From Saccharomonospora sp. NB11 (lineage in GTDB: Bacteria; Actinomycetota; Actinomycetes; Mycobacteriales; Pseudonocardiaceae), in NCBI RefSeq assembly GCF_015910535.1, contig NZ_JACBJG010000003.1, positions 248,001 to 312,000 of the forward strand: a stretch of DNA of 64,000 bases. Direction: 5' to 3'. Positions 6,622 through 16,257 of this stretch are shown here, one piece after another. The notes under the pieces were generated by a model. It was not told the origin of the DNA, did not search any database, and saw only the letters and a list, made by a program, of their open reading frames with translations. A program made the translations under genes and the position numbers. The first letter of the stretch is position 1; every line of letters begins with the position of its first letter.

Positions 6622-9465
6622 ATGACGGACGGCACCGAGACGAAGCCCACCCACCGCTACACGGCGGAGCTGGCGGACCGGATCGAGAAGCGCTGGCAGG
6701 ACTACTGGACCGAGCACGGCACCTATCACGCGCCGAACCCGGTCGGTGAACTCGCGCGGGAGGCGGTGCCGTCGGACAAGCTCTTCGTGCAGGACATGTT
6801 CCCGTACCCGTCGGGGGCGGGGCTGCACGTCGGGCATCCGCTCGGATTCATCGGCACCGACGTCTTCGCGCGGTTCCACCGCATGAACGGCCGCAACGTG
6901 CTGCACACGATGGGGTTCGACGCCTTCGGTCTCCCCGCCGAGCAGTACGCGGTGCAGACGGGGACGCACCCGCGGACCACCACCGAGGCCAACATCGCGC
7001 GGTACCTGGAGCAGATCCGCAGGTTGGGGCTCGGTCACGACGAGCGTCGCCGGATCGCGACCACCGACGTCGAGTACTACCGGTGGACGCAGTGGATCTT
7101 CCTCCAGATCTTCAACTCCTACTACGACACCGAGCAGGACAAGGCGCGGCCGATCGCCGAGCTGGAGCGGGCCTACGCCGAGGGCAGGCGGGCCACGCCG
7201 GACGGCAGGCCGTGGGCCGAGCTGTCGCGCAAGGAGCAGCGGGAGATCATCGACTCGCACCGCCTGGTGTACCTGTCCGAGGCGCCGGTGAACTGGGCTC
7301 CCGGGCTCGGCACGGTGGTGGCCAACGAGGAGGTCACCGCGGACGGGCGGACGGAACGCGGCAACTTCCCGGTGTTCCGCCGCAACCTGCGCCAGTGGAT
7401 GATGCGCATCACCGCCTACGCCGACCGGCTGATCGACGACCTCGACCGCCTCGACTGGCCCGAGAAGATCAAGACGATGCAGCGGAACTGGATCGGCCGC
7501 TCGCGCGGTGCGAACGTCCGGTTCCGCTCGGGTGAACAGACCATCGAGGTGTTCACCACGCGGCCCGACACGCTCTTCGGCGCCACGTACATGGTGCTGG
7601 CTCCGGAGCATCCGCTGGTGGATTCGCTGGTGCCCGACGCGTGGCCCGAGGGGGTCGACGAGCGGTGGACCGGGGGTGCTGCGACGCCGGCCGAGGCGGT
7701 GGCCGACTACCGGCTGCGGACGTCGCGCAAGTCGGAGCTCGATCGTCAGGAGAGCAAGGACAAGACCGGTGTGTTCACCGGCGCGTACGCCGTGAACCCC
7801 GTCAACGGCAAGCGCATCCCCGTGTTCGTGGCCGACTACGTGCTGATGGGCTACGGCACGGGCGCGATCATGGCGGTGCCCGCGCAGGACCAGCGTGACT
7901 GGGACTTCGCGCAGGCGTTCGGCCTCGACATCGTGCGGACGGTGCAGCCCGACGCCGACTTCGACGGCGAGGCGTTCACCGGCGACGGGCCCGCGATCAA
8001 CTCGGCCAACGACGAGATCGACCTGAACGGCATGGGCGTCGACGACGCCAAGAACACGATCATCGCGTGGCTGGAGGAGAAGGGCCACGGCGAAGGCACC
8101 GTGCAGTACAAGCTGCGCGACTGGCTCTTCGCGCGGCAGCGCTACTGGGGCGAGCCGTTCCCGATCGTCTACGACGAGGACGGCACGCCGATCCCGCTGC
8201 CGGAAGACCAGTTGCCGGTCGTGCTGCCCGAGGTGGACGACTACTCGCCGAAGACGTTCGACCCGGAGGACGCGGACGCCGAACCCGAGCCGCCGCTGGC
8301 GAGGGCCACCGACTGGGTCGAGGTGACGCTCGACCTGGGCGACGGGCCGAAGACCTACCGCCGCGACACCAACGTGATGCCGCAGTGGGCGGGTTCGTGC
8401 TGGTACCAGCTCCGCTACATCGACCCCGAGAACGAGCAGCGGTTCGTCGACCCGGAGAACGAGCGCTACTGGATGGGCCCGAGGCCCGAGGAACACGGCC
8501 CGAACGACCCGGGTGGTCTCGACCTGTACATCGGCGGCGTCGAGCACGGCGTGCTGCACCTGCTGTACTCGCGGTTCTGGCACAAGGTGCTCTACGACCT
8601 CGGCCACGTGTCGTCGGAGGAGCCGTACCGCAGGCTCTACAACCAGGGCTACATCCAGGCCTACGCCTACACCGACTCGCGGGGCGTGTACGTCCCGGCC
8701 GACGAGGTCGAGGAGCGGGACGGCCGGTTCTTCCACGACGGCCAGGAGGTGAAGCAGGAGTACGGCAAGATGGGCAAGAGCCTGAAGAACGTCGTGACTC
8801 CCGACGAGATCGCCGACACCTACGGCGCCGACACCTTCCGCTTCTACGAGATGGCGATGGGTCCACTCGACGTGTCCCGGCCGTGGGCCACGAAGGACGT
8901 CGTGGGAGCGCAGCGGTTCCTGCAGCGGTTGTGGCGCCTCGTGGTCGACGAAGCCACGGGCGAGGTCCGGGTCGCCGACACCGAGCTGACCGAGGACGAC
9001 CTGCGTCAGCTCCACCGGACGATCGCCGGGGTGCGCGAGGACTACGCCAACCTGCGGTTCAACACGGCGGGCGCGAAGCTCATCGAGCTGAACAACTACG
9101 TCACCAAGAACTACGGCACGCAGGCGGCGACCCCGCGTGGTCTGGCGGAGCCGTTGGTGCTGATGCTCGCACCGCTGTGTCCGCACGTGGCGGAGGAGCT
9201 GTGGGCGCGGCTCGGCCACGACGAGTCGCTGGTGCACGGTCCGTTCCCGGTGGCCGACGAGCGCTACCTGGTGGCCGAGACCGTCGAGTACCCGATCCAG
9301 GTCAACGGCAAGGTCCGGTCGCGCATCTCGGTGGCGGCGGACGCGGACACCGAGGCGGTGACGAAGGCGGCGTTGGCCGACGAGAAGATCGCGGCGTTGC
9401 TCGACGGAGCGGAGCCGCGCAAGGTCATCGTCGTGCCGGGGCGGTTGGTGAACGTGGTGAAGTGA
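6622..9465 (+). CDS. leuS: Leucyl-tRNA synthetase
   Basis: A 947-residue class I synthetase that charges tRNA-Leu. The HIGH signature appears as HVGH within [15 protein letters not shown], near residue 65. The KMSKS signature appears as KMGKS. The large CP1 editing domain lies between them, with the conserved [12 protein letters not shown]. The C-terminal anticodon-binding and tail regions are complete. The ATG at 6622 follows GAAGAAGGA and gives the N-terminus [20 protein letters not shown]; the open frame further upstream runs through the leader hairpins and is not coding. The attenuator in its 5' leader suggests induction on leucine starvation. Confidence 0.98.
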   Translation: MTDGTETKPTHRYTAELADRIEKRWQDYWTEHGTYHAPNPVGELAREAVPSDKLFVQDMFPYPSGAGLHVGHPLGFIGTDVFARFHRMNGRNVLHTMGFDAFGLPAEQYAVQTGTHPRTTTEANIARYLEQIRRLGLGHDERRRIATTDVEYYRWTQWIFLQIFNSYYDTEQDKARPIAELERAYAEGRRATPDGRPWAELSRKEQREIIDSHRLVYLSEAPVNWAPGLGTVVANEEVTADGRTERGNFPVFRRNLRQWMMRITAYADRLIDDLDRLDWPEKIKTMQRNWIGRSRGANVRFRSGEQTIEVFTTRPDTLFGATYMVLAPEHPLVDSLVPDAWPEGVDERWTGGAATPAEAVADYRLRTSRKSELDRQESKDKTGVFTGAYAVNPVNGKRIPVFVADYVLMGYGTGAIMAVPAQDQRDWDFAQAFGLDIVRTVQPDADFDGEAFTGDGPAINSANDEIDLNGMGVDDAKNTIIAWLEEKGHGEGTVQYKLRDWLFARQRYWGEPFPIVYDEDGTPIPLPEDQLPVVLPEVDDYSPKTFDPEDADAEPEPPLARATDWVEVTLDLGDGPKTYRRDTNVMPQWAGSCWYQLRYIDPENEQRFVDPENERYWMGPRPEEHGPNDPGGLDLYIGGVEHGVLHLLYSRFWHKVLYDLGHVSSEEPYRRLYNQGYIQAYAYTDSRGVYVPADEVEERDGRFFHDGQEVKQEYGKMGKSLKNVVTPDEIADTYGADTFRFYEMAMGPLDVSRPWATKDVVGAQRFLQRLWRLVVDEATGEVRVADTELTEDDLRQLHRTIAGVREDYANLRFNTAGAKLIELNNYVTKNYGTQAATPRGLAEPLVLMLAPLCPHVAEELWARLGHDESLVHGPFPVADERYLVAETVEYPIQVNGKVRSRISVAADADTEAVTKAALADEKIAALLDGAEPRKVIVVPGRLVNVVK

Positions 9466-9829
9466 GCGGGACGGGCGCCGCCGGCACCGATCACTCGGGG
9501 GGCTACGTGACCGATGCCGGCGACCCGATGCCCGTCCTCCCTCGCGGGAGTTCGGACACACCCCGCACTGTGGCGGTGGTGCCAGTGAAGAACTCCTAGT
9601 GGCGGTGTTGTGACGCACCGACACTAACTTCACCCTAACGGGTGACCTTTGAGGGGTTCCCGCCTACCTCTCGTTCCAGCGCGCGTGAAAGTTACAAATA
9701 ACTCTCGCGTCCGCACAACTCTCGGACGTCGCCGTGTCGGACGGTTCTCACCGCGTTCCGGCGACCGGGCCGGGTGATCCACACCGGTCCGTCGGCGGGC
9801 CGGTCGGCTTCCGTGGCACTCTTGCTGAT
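9466..9829. other. Gene-free stretch with several inverted repeats between leuS and ribokinase
   Basis: No convincing gene. It holds four structures. A 15-base-pair stem with two G-U pairs at 9480-9521 is the likely leuS terminator, without a T-run. A nested irregular hairpin has outer arms GGAGTTC (9547-9553) and GAACTCC (9590-9596) and an inner stem CACT...GGC / GCC...AGTG. TCACCC-TAAC-GGGTGA lies at 9630-9645. AGTTA-CAAA-TAACT lies at 9690-9703. The last two are short and symmetrical enough to be operators for the ribokinase-ptsI genes. Confidence 0.5.
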
Positions 9830-10741
9830 GTGACAGCACAGGTGCTCGTGGTCGGGTCGGCCAACGCCGATTTGATCGTGGCCGCGAAGCGTCGTCCGGC
9901 GGGAGGCGAGACCGTCCTCGGCGGCGACACCGAGGTGTTGCCCGGGGGCAAGGGAGCCAACACCGCGGTCGCGGCGGCTCGGCTCGGAGCCGACGTCGCG
10001 CTGCTCGGCGCGGTCGGCGACGACGCTCACGGCAGGTTGTTGCTCGACTCGCTCTCGACGTCCGGGGTCCGCACCGATTTCGTGCGGGTCGTCGACCGAC
10101 CCACGGGACTCGCCTTCATCACCGTGACTCCCGACGGCGAGAACTCGATCCTGGTCTCCCCCGGCGCCAACAGCGCGCTCCGGCCCGAGGACGTCACGCC
10201 CGCCGTGGCCGGGGCGAGGGTCTTGGTGGTGTCCCTGGAGATTCCGCTCGACACCGTCGACGCCGCGTTCACCACGGCAGCGGCGGCCGGGGCCCGGACG
10301 ATCCTCAACCTCTCCCCCGTGGCGACCGTGCCGAGGTCGACGCTCGCGGCCGTGGACGTGCTGCTCGTCAACCAGCACGAGGCCGCGTGGCTGCTCGGGG
10401 GTTCGGGGGACGCCTCGGTGGTGCGGACCTCGGAACTGTCCGCGTTGCTCGACCTGGGACCGCGGGCGGCGGTGGTCACCGCGGGCGCGCATGGTGCCGT
10501 GGTCGTCGAGCCGACCGGAACGAGCGAGGTGCCCTCGCCGCAGGTCGAGGCCGTCGACACGACCGGAGCCGGTGACGCCTTCGCCGGTGCGCTGGCGCAC
10601 GCACTGGGCCGGGACGACTCCACGGACTCCCGTCCGACGTCGCTGTCCGTCGCGGTCGAGCACGCCGTTCGGGTCGCCGCGTTCTCGGTCACCCGTCGGG
10701 GTGCCCAGCCGTCCTATCCCACGTCCGCCGAACTAGGGTGA
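9830..10741 (+). CDS. rbsK: Ribokinase / PfkB-family sugar kinase
   Basis: A 303-residue cytoplasmic kinase that phosphorylates ribose (or a related sugar) with ATP. PfkB signatures are present: GSANADLIV at the start, GGKGANTAVAAARLGADVAL at about residues 40-60, and the C-terminal DTTGAGDAFAGAL, which carries the catalytic Asp. The GTG at 9830 gives the standard N-terminus beginning one residue before TAQVLVVGSANAD. It lies 6 bases before ptsI, so the two are probably co-transcribed. The family is certain; ribose specificity is likely but not proved. Confidence 0.85.
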   Translation: MTAQVLVVGSANADLIVAAKRRPAGGETVLGGDTEVLPGGKGANTAVAAARLGADVALLGAVGDDAHGRLLLDSLSTSGVRTDFVRVVDRPTGLAFITVTPDGENSILVSPGANSALRPEDVTPAVAGARVLVVSLEIPLDTVDAAFTTAAAAGARTILNLSPVATVPRSTLAAVDVLLVNQHEAAWLLGGSGDASVVRTSELSALLDLGPRAAVVTAGAHGAVVVEPTGTSEVPSPQVEAVDTTGAGDAFAGALAHALGRDDSTDSRPTSLSVAVEHAVRVAAFSVTRRGAQPSYPTSAELG

Positions 10742-10747
10742 TCCAGC

Positions 10748-12385
10748 ATGCGTGAACCGCAGCTCTCCGGAGTCGGGGTCAGTCCCGGCCGCGCGAGTGG
10801 CCCCGTCGTGAAGGTCACCGAGTCGATCGAGGAACCGCCGAACACACCGGCGCCGGACGATCCTCACGCGGAGGCAGCTCGCGTCGCGCCCGCCGCGCAG
10901 GCCGTGGCCGCCCGGCTGGAGGCGACGGCGGAGCGGGCCAGTGGCGACGCGGCCGCGATCCTCACCACGACGGCGGCCATGGCCGCCGACCCGGCGTTGG
11001 TGAGCCAGGCCGAGCAGCTCGTCACCGCGCAGCGCATTCCCGCCGCCCGCGCCGTGTACGAGGCGGCCAACAACTTCGCCACCGCGTTGGCGTCCGCGGG
11101 CGGCTACATGGCCGAGCGGGTCCGCGACATGCACGACGTGCGCGACCGCATCATCGCCGAGCTACAGGGCATCGAGCCGCCCGGAGTGCCCACGCTGGAG
11201 CGGCCGAGCGTGCTCGTCGCCCGCGACCTCGCACCGGCCGATACGGCGGCGCTCGACCCCGACATGGTCCTCGCGCTCGTCACCGAGGAGGGCGGTCCCA
11301 CCAGTCACACCGCGATCCTCGCCCGGTCGCTGCGCATCCCCGCCGTGGTGGCGGTGAAGAACGTCCTTTCGTTGGACGCGGAGGCGGTGGCGGTCGACGG
11401 ACTCACCGGTGAGGTGCGACCCGTCGATCCTTCGGCGCCCGTGGTGACGGCGACGGACGCCGGCAACGTCGACTGGGAGGGCGTCGGTGCCACGTCCGAC
11501 GGCCACCGGGTGAAGGTGCTCGCCAACGTCGGCTCGCCCGCCGACGCGCTGGCGGCCGCCGAGGCCGGGGCCGAGGGCGTCGGGCTGTTCCGTACAGAGT
11601 TCTCCTACCTCGACGCGGGCGACGAACCCACGGTCGCCGATCAGCAGGCCGCCTACACGGCGGTGCTCACCCCGTTCGCGGGCAAGTCGGTGGTCGTGCG
11701 CACGCTCGACGCCGGTGCCGACAAGCCGTTGGAGTTCCTGGCGCAGGAGGACGAGCCGAACCCGGCGCTCGGAGTGCGTGGGTTGCGAGTGGCGTTCGAC
11801 CGCACGGGGGTGCTCGATCGGCAGCTCGCCGCCATCGCCGGTGCGGCGGAGGAGGCGGGTGCCGAGGTCTCCGTGATGGCGCCGATGGTGGCGACGGCCG
11901 AGGAGGCCGCGTGGTTCGCCGAACGGGTCCGGGCAGCCGGGCTGCCGAGAGCGGGCGTGATGATCGAGGTGCCGTCCGCGGCGTTGACCGCCCGCGAGGT
12001 CTTCGACGCCGTCGACTTCGTCTCGCTCGGCACCAACGACCTGGCCCAGTACACGTTCGCGGCCGACCGGCAGCTCGGTGCGGTGGCTGCCCTGAACGAC
12101 CCGTGGCAACCGGCGTTGTTGCGGCTCATCGCGCTCGTCGGCGAGGCCGCGCGCGAGAAGGACAAGCCCGCGGGCGTGTGTGGTGAGGCTGCCGCCGATC
12201 CACTGCTCGCGCGGGTGCTCACGGGCCTCGGGATCACGAGCCTGTCCATGAACGCGGGATCGGTCCGCACGGTCGGCGCGAGCCTGGCGTCGGTGACGTT
12301 CGACGACTGTCGGCGGGCTGCCGAGGCCGCCCTGGCGGCACCGACGGCCGCGGACGCCCGGGTCGCCGTGGCGGAGACGCAGTAG
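10748..12385 (+). CDS. ptsI: Phosphoenolpyruvate-protein phosphotransferase (PTS enzyme I)
   Basis: A 545-residue enzyme that takes phosphate from PEP and passes it to HPr, the first step of PTS sugar uptake. The phospho-accepting His is in GGPTSHTAILARSL. The PEP-binding barrel follows, with GLFRTEFSYL, LGTNDLAQYTFAADR and the catalytic Cys in GVCGEAAADP. The order is HPr-binding helix bundle, phosphohistidine domain, PEP-binding domain. Length is normal for the family, slightly short. No HPr or enzyme II gene is seen in the window; the neighbour is ribokinase. Confidence 0.95.
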   Translation: MREPQLSGVGVSPGRASGPVVKVTESIEEPPNTPAPDDPHAEAARVAPAAQAVAARLEATAERASGDAAAILTTTAAMAADPALVSQAEQLVTAQRIPAARAVYEAANNFATALASAGGYMAERVRDMHDVRDRIIAELQGIEPPGVPTLERPSVLVARDLAPADTAALDPDMVLALVTEEGGPTSHTAILARSLRIPAVVAVKNVLSLDAEAVAVDGLTGEVRPVDPSAPVVTATDAGNVDWEGVGATSDGHRVKVLANVGSPADALAAAEAGAEGVGLFRTEFSYLDAGDEPTVADQQAAYTAVLTPFAGKSVVVRTLDAGADKPLEFLAQEDEPNPALGVRGLRVAFDRTGVLDRQLAAIAGAAEEAGAEVSVMAPMVATAEEAAWFAERVRAAGLPRAGVMIEVPSAALTAREVFDAVDFVSLGTNDLAQYTFAADRQLGAVAALNDPWQPALLRLIALVGEAAREKDKPAGVCGEAAADPLLARVLTGLGITSLSMNAGSVRTVGASLASVTFDDCRRAAEAALAAPTAADARVAVAETQ

Positions 12386-12412
12386 CCGTCGCGCCTCCCA
12401 ACACCGGGGCGA

Positions 12413-13096
12413 CTAGCCGAACAGGCCCCTGCGCGGGTGCCGGACGTGCAGCGTTCCCCCGTACAGGCGTCCCGTGACGACGAACCGCGGGGTACCGACG
12501 TTGCCGCGCGTCTTGTCGTTGATGGACGACCACTTGATGTCCTGCAGTGCGTTGAGGTCGACCGCCGCGTGGTCGGGAACGACGATGTGCACCGCACCCC
12601 ACTTGACGTCGAGCTCCACCTGAACGGTCTGGCTCGTGATGACGGCCTCGGTGAAGTCGAGCCGTGTCTCGGCGTACCGGTTGCGCACCACCAGGGACGC
12701 GGGCACGGTCCACTGGCCCTTGCGTACCAGGTTGGAGCCGTGTGCCCGGACCACGAGTGATTCGCCCGCGGCGTACGAGGGCGACGTCGGCGGCATGCCG
12801 GTCACCCCGCCCGCCGGGGTCCCGTACACCGCGGGGGGCGCTTCCGGGTGCGTGAGCCCGGGGAGATCGGTGAGCACGTCGTTCAGCTCACCGCGAGTGC
12901 GGGCCGCGTACGCGATGTCGGCGCGCTCGCTGAACTCGTCGAGCGTGAGCATGCCGCGGCCGATGGCCGTCTTCAGCAGCTCCACCACGTGCTCACGTTC
13001 CGCGTCGGACACTCGCAGTCCGCGCAGCCTGCGCTGTTCCGGGGTCAGGCCCGCCTCGGTGTCGTTCTGCTGCGGCTCGGCGTTGTCGTTGCTCAC
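12413..13096 (-). CDS. DUF1707 protein with C-terminal LiaF-like beta domain
   Basis: A 227-residue protein. Residues about 25-80 form a DUF1707 domain (LRVSDAEREHVVELLKTA, then LTLDEFSERADIAYAART and the ending LPG). After a Pro-rich linker, residues about 120-227 contain repeated short beta strands (VQVELDVKWGAVHIVVPDHA) like LiaF/DUF2154-type C-terminal domains. There is no membrane segment, so it is probably cytoplasmic or peripheral. DUF1707 occurs in many actinobacterial proteins of unknown role. It is convergent with ptsI and precedes the response-regulator gene on the same strand by a clear gap. Function unknown. Confidence 0.85.
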   Translation of the reverse strand: MSNDNAEPQQNDTEAGLTPEQRRLRGLRVSDAEREHVVELLKTAIGRGMLTLDEFSERADIAYAARTRGELNDVLTDLPGLTHPEAPPAVYGTPAGGVTGMPPTSPSYAAGESLVVRAHGSNLVRKGQWTVPASLVVRNRYAETRLDFTEAVITSQTVQVELDVKWGAVHIVVPDHAAVDLNALQDIKWSSINDKTRGNVGTPRFVVTGRLYGGTLHVRHPRRGLFG

Positions 13097-13178
13097 GACG
13101 AAAATGCTAGGTAGCCGCGGGCTTCGCGGAATCCGGTGAAACCCTGAAAGCGACCCCGGATTCCACCTGACGCCGACC

Positions 13179-13829
13179 TCAGGTGTCGCGGTCGAGTCCG
13201 TGCTCGATGGCGTAGCGGGCCAGCTCCACGCGATTGTGGAGTTGGAGTTTCCGCAGGGTCGACTGCACGTGGTTCTCGACCGTGCGGTGCGAGATCACGA
13301 GTCGGTCCGCGATCTGTTTCGCGGTGAGGCCCTTGGCGACGAGTCGCAGCACCTCGGTCTCCCGCTCGGTCAGTCGCGGTGGGGGCTCGCCCGCGGTGGG
13401 GGCGTCGGCCATGCGGCGGTACTCGCCGAGCACCATGCCCGCGAGTCCTGCGGTGAACACGGGGTCGCCCTCGGACGTGCGGCGCACGGCGTCCACCAGT
13501 TCCGCCACCGACGCCGACTTCACGAGGTAGCCCGACGCGCCGGCCTTCACGGCCTGGAGGACGTCGTTGTGCTCGCCGCTGGCCGACAGCACGAGCACCC
13601 GGGTGTCGGGCAGCTCGCCGGTGATCGCCCTGGTGGCGTCCACGCCGGAGGTGTTGCCGAGGTTGATGTCCATGAGCACGACGTCCGGGCGCACGGCACG
13701 GGCGATGCGCACCGCCGCGTCGGCGTCGGGTGCGGTGGCCTTGACGTCGAAGCCGTGCTCGGCGAGGTCCCTGGCGACTCCGTCACGCCAGATGGGGTGA
13801 TCGTCGACGATCATCACCGACACCGTCAT
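13179..13829 (-). CDS. NarL/LuxR-type response regulator (MacR-like)
   Basis: A 216-residue regulator. The receiver domain has its phospho-acceptor Asp in VVLMDINL and the conserved Lys in YLVKSA. The C-terminal LuxR helix-turn-helix runs from LTERETEVLRLVAKGL through KQIADRLVISHRTVENHV. The ATG at 13829 follows AGGAAGGAG and overlaps the kinase stop codon by 3-4 bases, so kinase and regulator are translationally coupled. Together with the MacS-like kinase it matches the MacRS pair of Streptomyces, which acts on secondary metabolism and membrane integrity. Targets here are unknown. Confidence 0.93.
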   Translation of the reverse strand: MTVSVMIVDDHPIWRDGVARDLAEHGFDVKATAPDADAAVRIARAVRPDVVLMDINLGNTSGVDATRAITGELPDTRVLVLSASGEHNDVLQAVKAGASGYLVKSASVAELVDAVRRTSEGDPVFTAGLAGMVLGEYRRMADAPTAGEPPPRLTERETEVLRLVAKGLTAKQIADRLVISHRTVENHVQSTLRKLQLHNRVELARYAIEHGLDRDT

Positions 13830-14974
13830 CGGGCTCTCCTTCCTGGTTTCGGCCGGGGAACGCGCAACTCCCATTCGGTGCCCTCGCCCGGGGCGGTCAT
13901 GAGGGTGCACGTCCCGCCCAGCTCGGCGACGCGGCCTCGGATCGACTTCGCGACACCGAGGTGTCCCTCCGTGAGAGCCTGTTCGAGCCTGCCCGGCGGG
14001 ATGCCGGGTCCGTCGTCTCTGACCGTCAACACGATCTCCTCCCCCAGGTCTTCGAGCAACACCCAGGCCTTCGCCGTCGGTCCCGCGTGTTTCTCCACGT
14101 TGGAGAGCGCCTCGCGGACAGCGGCCACGAGTTCGTCGACCGCGGCGGCGGGCATCGTGACCTCGCCCGCGGGTGCTGCGATCTGCACGCGCGAGGTCGA
14201 CAGCAGTTGCAGTGCCGAGCGCAGGTCGGCCGTGTCGCTGTCCGAAGCCCCCGCGGGCTCGGTGGTGACCAGTGCTCGCAGCGCGATCTCCTGTTCACCT
14301 GCGAGTCGCGCCAGCTCGGCCGCCTCGCCACCCAGCTCGGAGCCACGCCGGCGGACCCGGGCGAGGACCTGCAACACGCTGTCGTGGATGGAGCGGGCCA
14401 GTCGCTCCCGTTCGGCGGTGGCGGCCTCCGTGCGCATGGCCCGTGCCAGCGCGGCCTGCGACCGGCGAGCGGTGGTGGCCGTGATTCCGATCAGCAGGCC
14501 GCTGGCGGTCAACAGGACGCCGTCCCGTGCCACGTCGAGATCGACGTCGAGGCGCGCCGCGGCAGTGCACACCGTGAGGACCAGACCTCCCACGATCCCG
14601 CCCACGGCGCCGAAACGCGCGCCTGCGGCCAGCGGGGGCACCGCAGCCCACACCGTGGTGACCAGCGGCGCGAGTTCGGCGTACTGTGCGTCCGACAGCA
14701 CGAACGGCGAGGTCAGCATGATGCCGCATGTGATCAGGACGTCGAGGACCACCAACCACGGCGCGCGGCCTCGCGGCCGGACGTAGCCCAGGCTCGACAC
14801 GCAGGTCCACGCCACCATGCCGGCGAACGCGGTCCAGGCCAGCCAGGGACGGACGTAGCCGTCGAGGTGCACGAGCAGAGCACCGAGTGCGAAGCCGAGG
14901 GTCACCCAACGCAGGACGACGGTGCCGTACCAGATCGGTGTCACCGGGTCCCGCAACGACGGGGAGGTGCTCAT
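13826..14974 (-). CDS. Membrane sensor histidine kinase, MacS-like
   Basis: A 382-residue kinase with about five or six membrane segments in the first 170 residues. A HisKA_3 dimerisation helix follows, with the phosphorylated His in RERLARSIHDSVLQ, and then an ATPase domain with VREALSNVEKHA and DDGPGIPPG. The arrangement is that of MacS-family kinases. The ATG at 14972-14974 overlaps the stop codon of the AI-2E-type transporter gene, and its own stop overlaps the regulator start. All three genes therefore form one tightly coupled operon, which suggests the transporter and sensor are functionally linked. Confidence 0.92.
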   Translation of the reverse strand: MSTSPSLRDPVTPIWYGTVVLRWVTLGFALGALLVHLDGYVRPWLAWTAFAGMVAWTCVSSLGYVRPRGRAPWLVVLDVLITCGIMLTSPFVLSDAQYAELAPLVTTVWAAVPPLAAGARFGAVGGIVGGLVLTVCTAAARLDVDLDVARDGVLLTASGLLIGITATTARRSQAALARAMRTEAATAERERLARSIHDSVLQVLARVRRRGSELGGEAAELARLAGEQEIALRALVTTEPAGASDSDTADLRSALQLLSTSRVQIAAPAGEVTMPAAAVDELVAAVREALSNVEKHAGPTAKAWVLLEDLGEEIVLTVRDDGPGIPPGRLEQALTEGHLGVAKSIRGRVAELGGTCTLMTAPGEGTEWELRVPRPKPGRRAR

Positions 14975-16197
14975 ACCGGGTCGGGCTCCCGCCGGGTGCC
15001 GTCGGAGACCTCCGGGGTGTCGTCGGTGTCGTCACCACGAGAGGCGTCGTCCGAGCGGTGGGGCTGTTCTGCCTGCGGTTCCCGGTCGTGGAGCAGCGAC
15101 TTGATGCCCGAGTTCAACACCGCCAGCAGCGGCACGGACAGCAACGCGCCCGGGATTCCCGCCGTCGTCATGCCCGCCGTGATGGCGAGGATGACGGCGA
15201 GTGGGTGCAACCGGACGGCCCGGCCCAACAACAGTGGCTGCAGCACGTGGCTTTCGAGCTGCATCACGCCCACCACGATGGCGAGCACCACGAGCGCGGT
15301 CACGAACCCGTTGGTCACGAGCGCCACCAGCACGGCGACCGCACCGGTCACCACCGCGCCGACGATGGGGATGAACGCGCCGAGGAACACCAGCGTCGCC
15401 AGCGGGAACACGAGGGGAACACCGACGATCCACAGGCCGATACCGATGCCGACGCCGTCCACCACCGCGACCGCCGCGGTGGCCCGGACGTAGCTGACGA
15501 GCGAGGCGAAGCCCCGACGACCGGCGCGGTCGAATCGGCTGCGTGCGAACTCCGGGATGCCTCGCGTGAGGAACTCCCAGATCTCCTCACCGTTCACCAG
15601 GAAGAAGATCAGCACGAAGAGGGTGAGCAGGAAGCCGGTCAGGATCTCGCCGACGGTCCCCGCGGTGGTGAGCGCGCTGTCGGCGATGGACGCCTGGTTC
15701 TTCTGCAGGAACTCGACCGCGTTGTTGACGAAGTCGACGATCTGGGTCTCGCGCAGGTGCAGCGGCCCGTTGATCAGCCAGTCCTTGACCTGGTCGAGGC
15801 TTCGGTTGAGCTGGTTCTGCAGTTCGGGCAGGCCGCTCGTGAACTCGGTGATGACGAAGGTGAGCAGGCCGCCCAGCACGCCGAGCCCGCCGATGAGCAC
15901 CACGGCTGCGGCGAGCGGTCTCGGCATGAGCGCGCTCAGGCCGAGGACGGCGGGCCCGAGCAGCGCCGCGAGCAGCAGCGCGATGGCCACCGGAACGACG
16001 ACGAACGACAGGTATCCGACGATCCACACGACCACGTAGAGCGCGGCCATGACGACGAGGAAACGCCACGACAGCGCCGCGGTCACCCGTAGCGACTTGG
16101 GCACCAGATAGGTGACGTCCGCGTCCGTGGACAGCACCGATTTCCTGCGTTCTCCGGGGCCGTGACGGCCCCCGTCCCCGTGTTCCGACTCCCTCAC
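14971..16197 (-). CDS. AI-2E family transporter
   Basis: A 408-residue membrane protein of the AI-2E (PerM/TqsA) family, with about eight hydrophobic segments. Family landmarks include the paired helices at the start (WRFLVVMAALYVVVWIVGYL), a long amphipathic central region, and the late block GAFIPIVGAVVTGAVAVLVAL. It ends in a hydrophilic, acidic tail of about 40 residues. Members export small molecules or act in Na+/H+ exchange; export of AI-2 is shown for only a few. It is the first gene of the operon with the MacS/MacR-like pair, so the substrate may be related to the stress they sense. Confidence 0.9.
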   Translation of the reverse strand: MRESEHGDGGRHGPGERRKSVLSTDADVTYLVPKSLRVTAALSWRFLVVMAALYVVVWIVGYLSFVVVPVAIALLLAALLGPAVLGLSALMPRPLAAAVVLIGGLGVLGGLLTFVITEFTSGLPELQNQLNRSLDQVKDWLINGPLHLRETQIVDFVNNAVEFLQKNQASIADSALTTAGTVGEILTGFLLTLFVLIFFLVNGEEIWEFLTRGIPEFARSRFDRAGRRGFASLVSYVRATAAVAVVDGVGIGIGLWIVGVPLVFPLATLVFLGAFIPIVGAVVTGAVAVLVALVTNGFVTALVVLAIVVGVMQLESHVLQPLLLGRAVRLHPLAVILAITAGMTTAGIPGALLSVPLLAVLNSGIKSLLHDREPQAEQPHRSDDASRGDDTDDTPEVSDGTRREPDPV

Positions 16198-16257
16198 GAG
16201 GCCACCGTATCGGGTCCGGCGGTGATGATCAGGATGCCTCGCTGCCCGACACGCGGG

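Noticed and set aside
6481-9633. A 1050-codon open frame antisense to leuS, and a 746-codon one antisense to the TNT gene (1211-3451)
   Set aside because: High-GC codon bias opens long frames on the opposite strand; both are rich in Arg/Val/Gly/His without domains, while the sense genes are certain.
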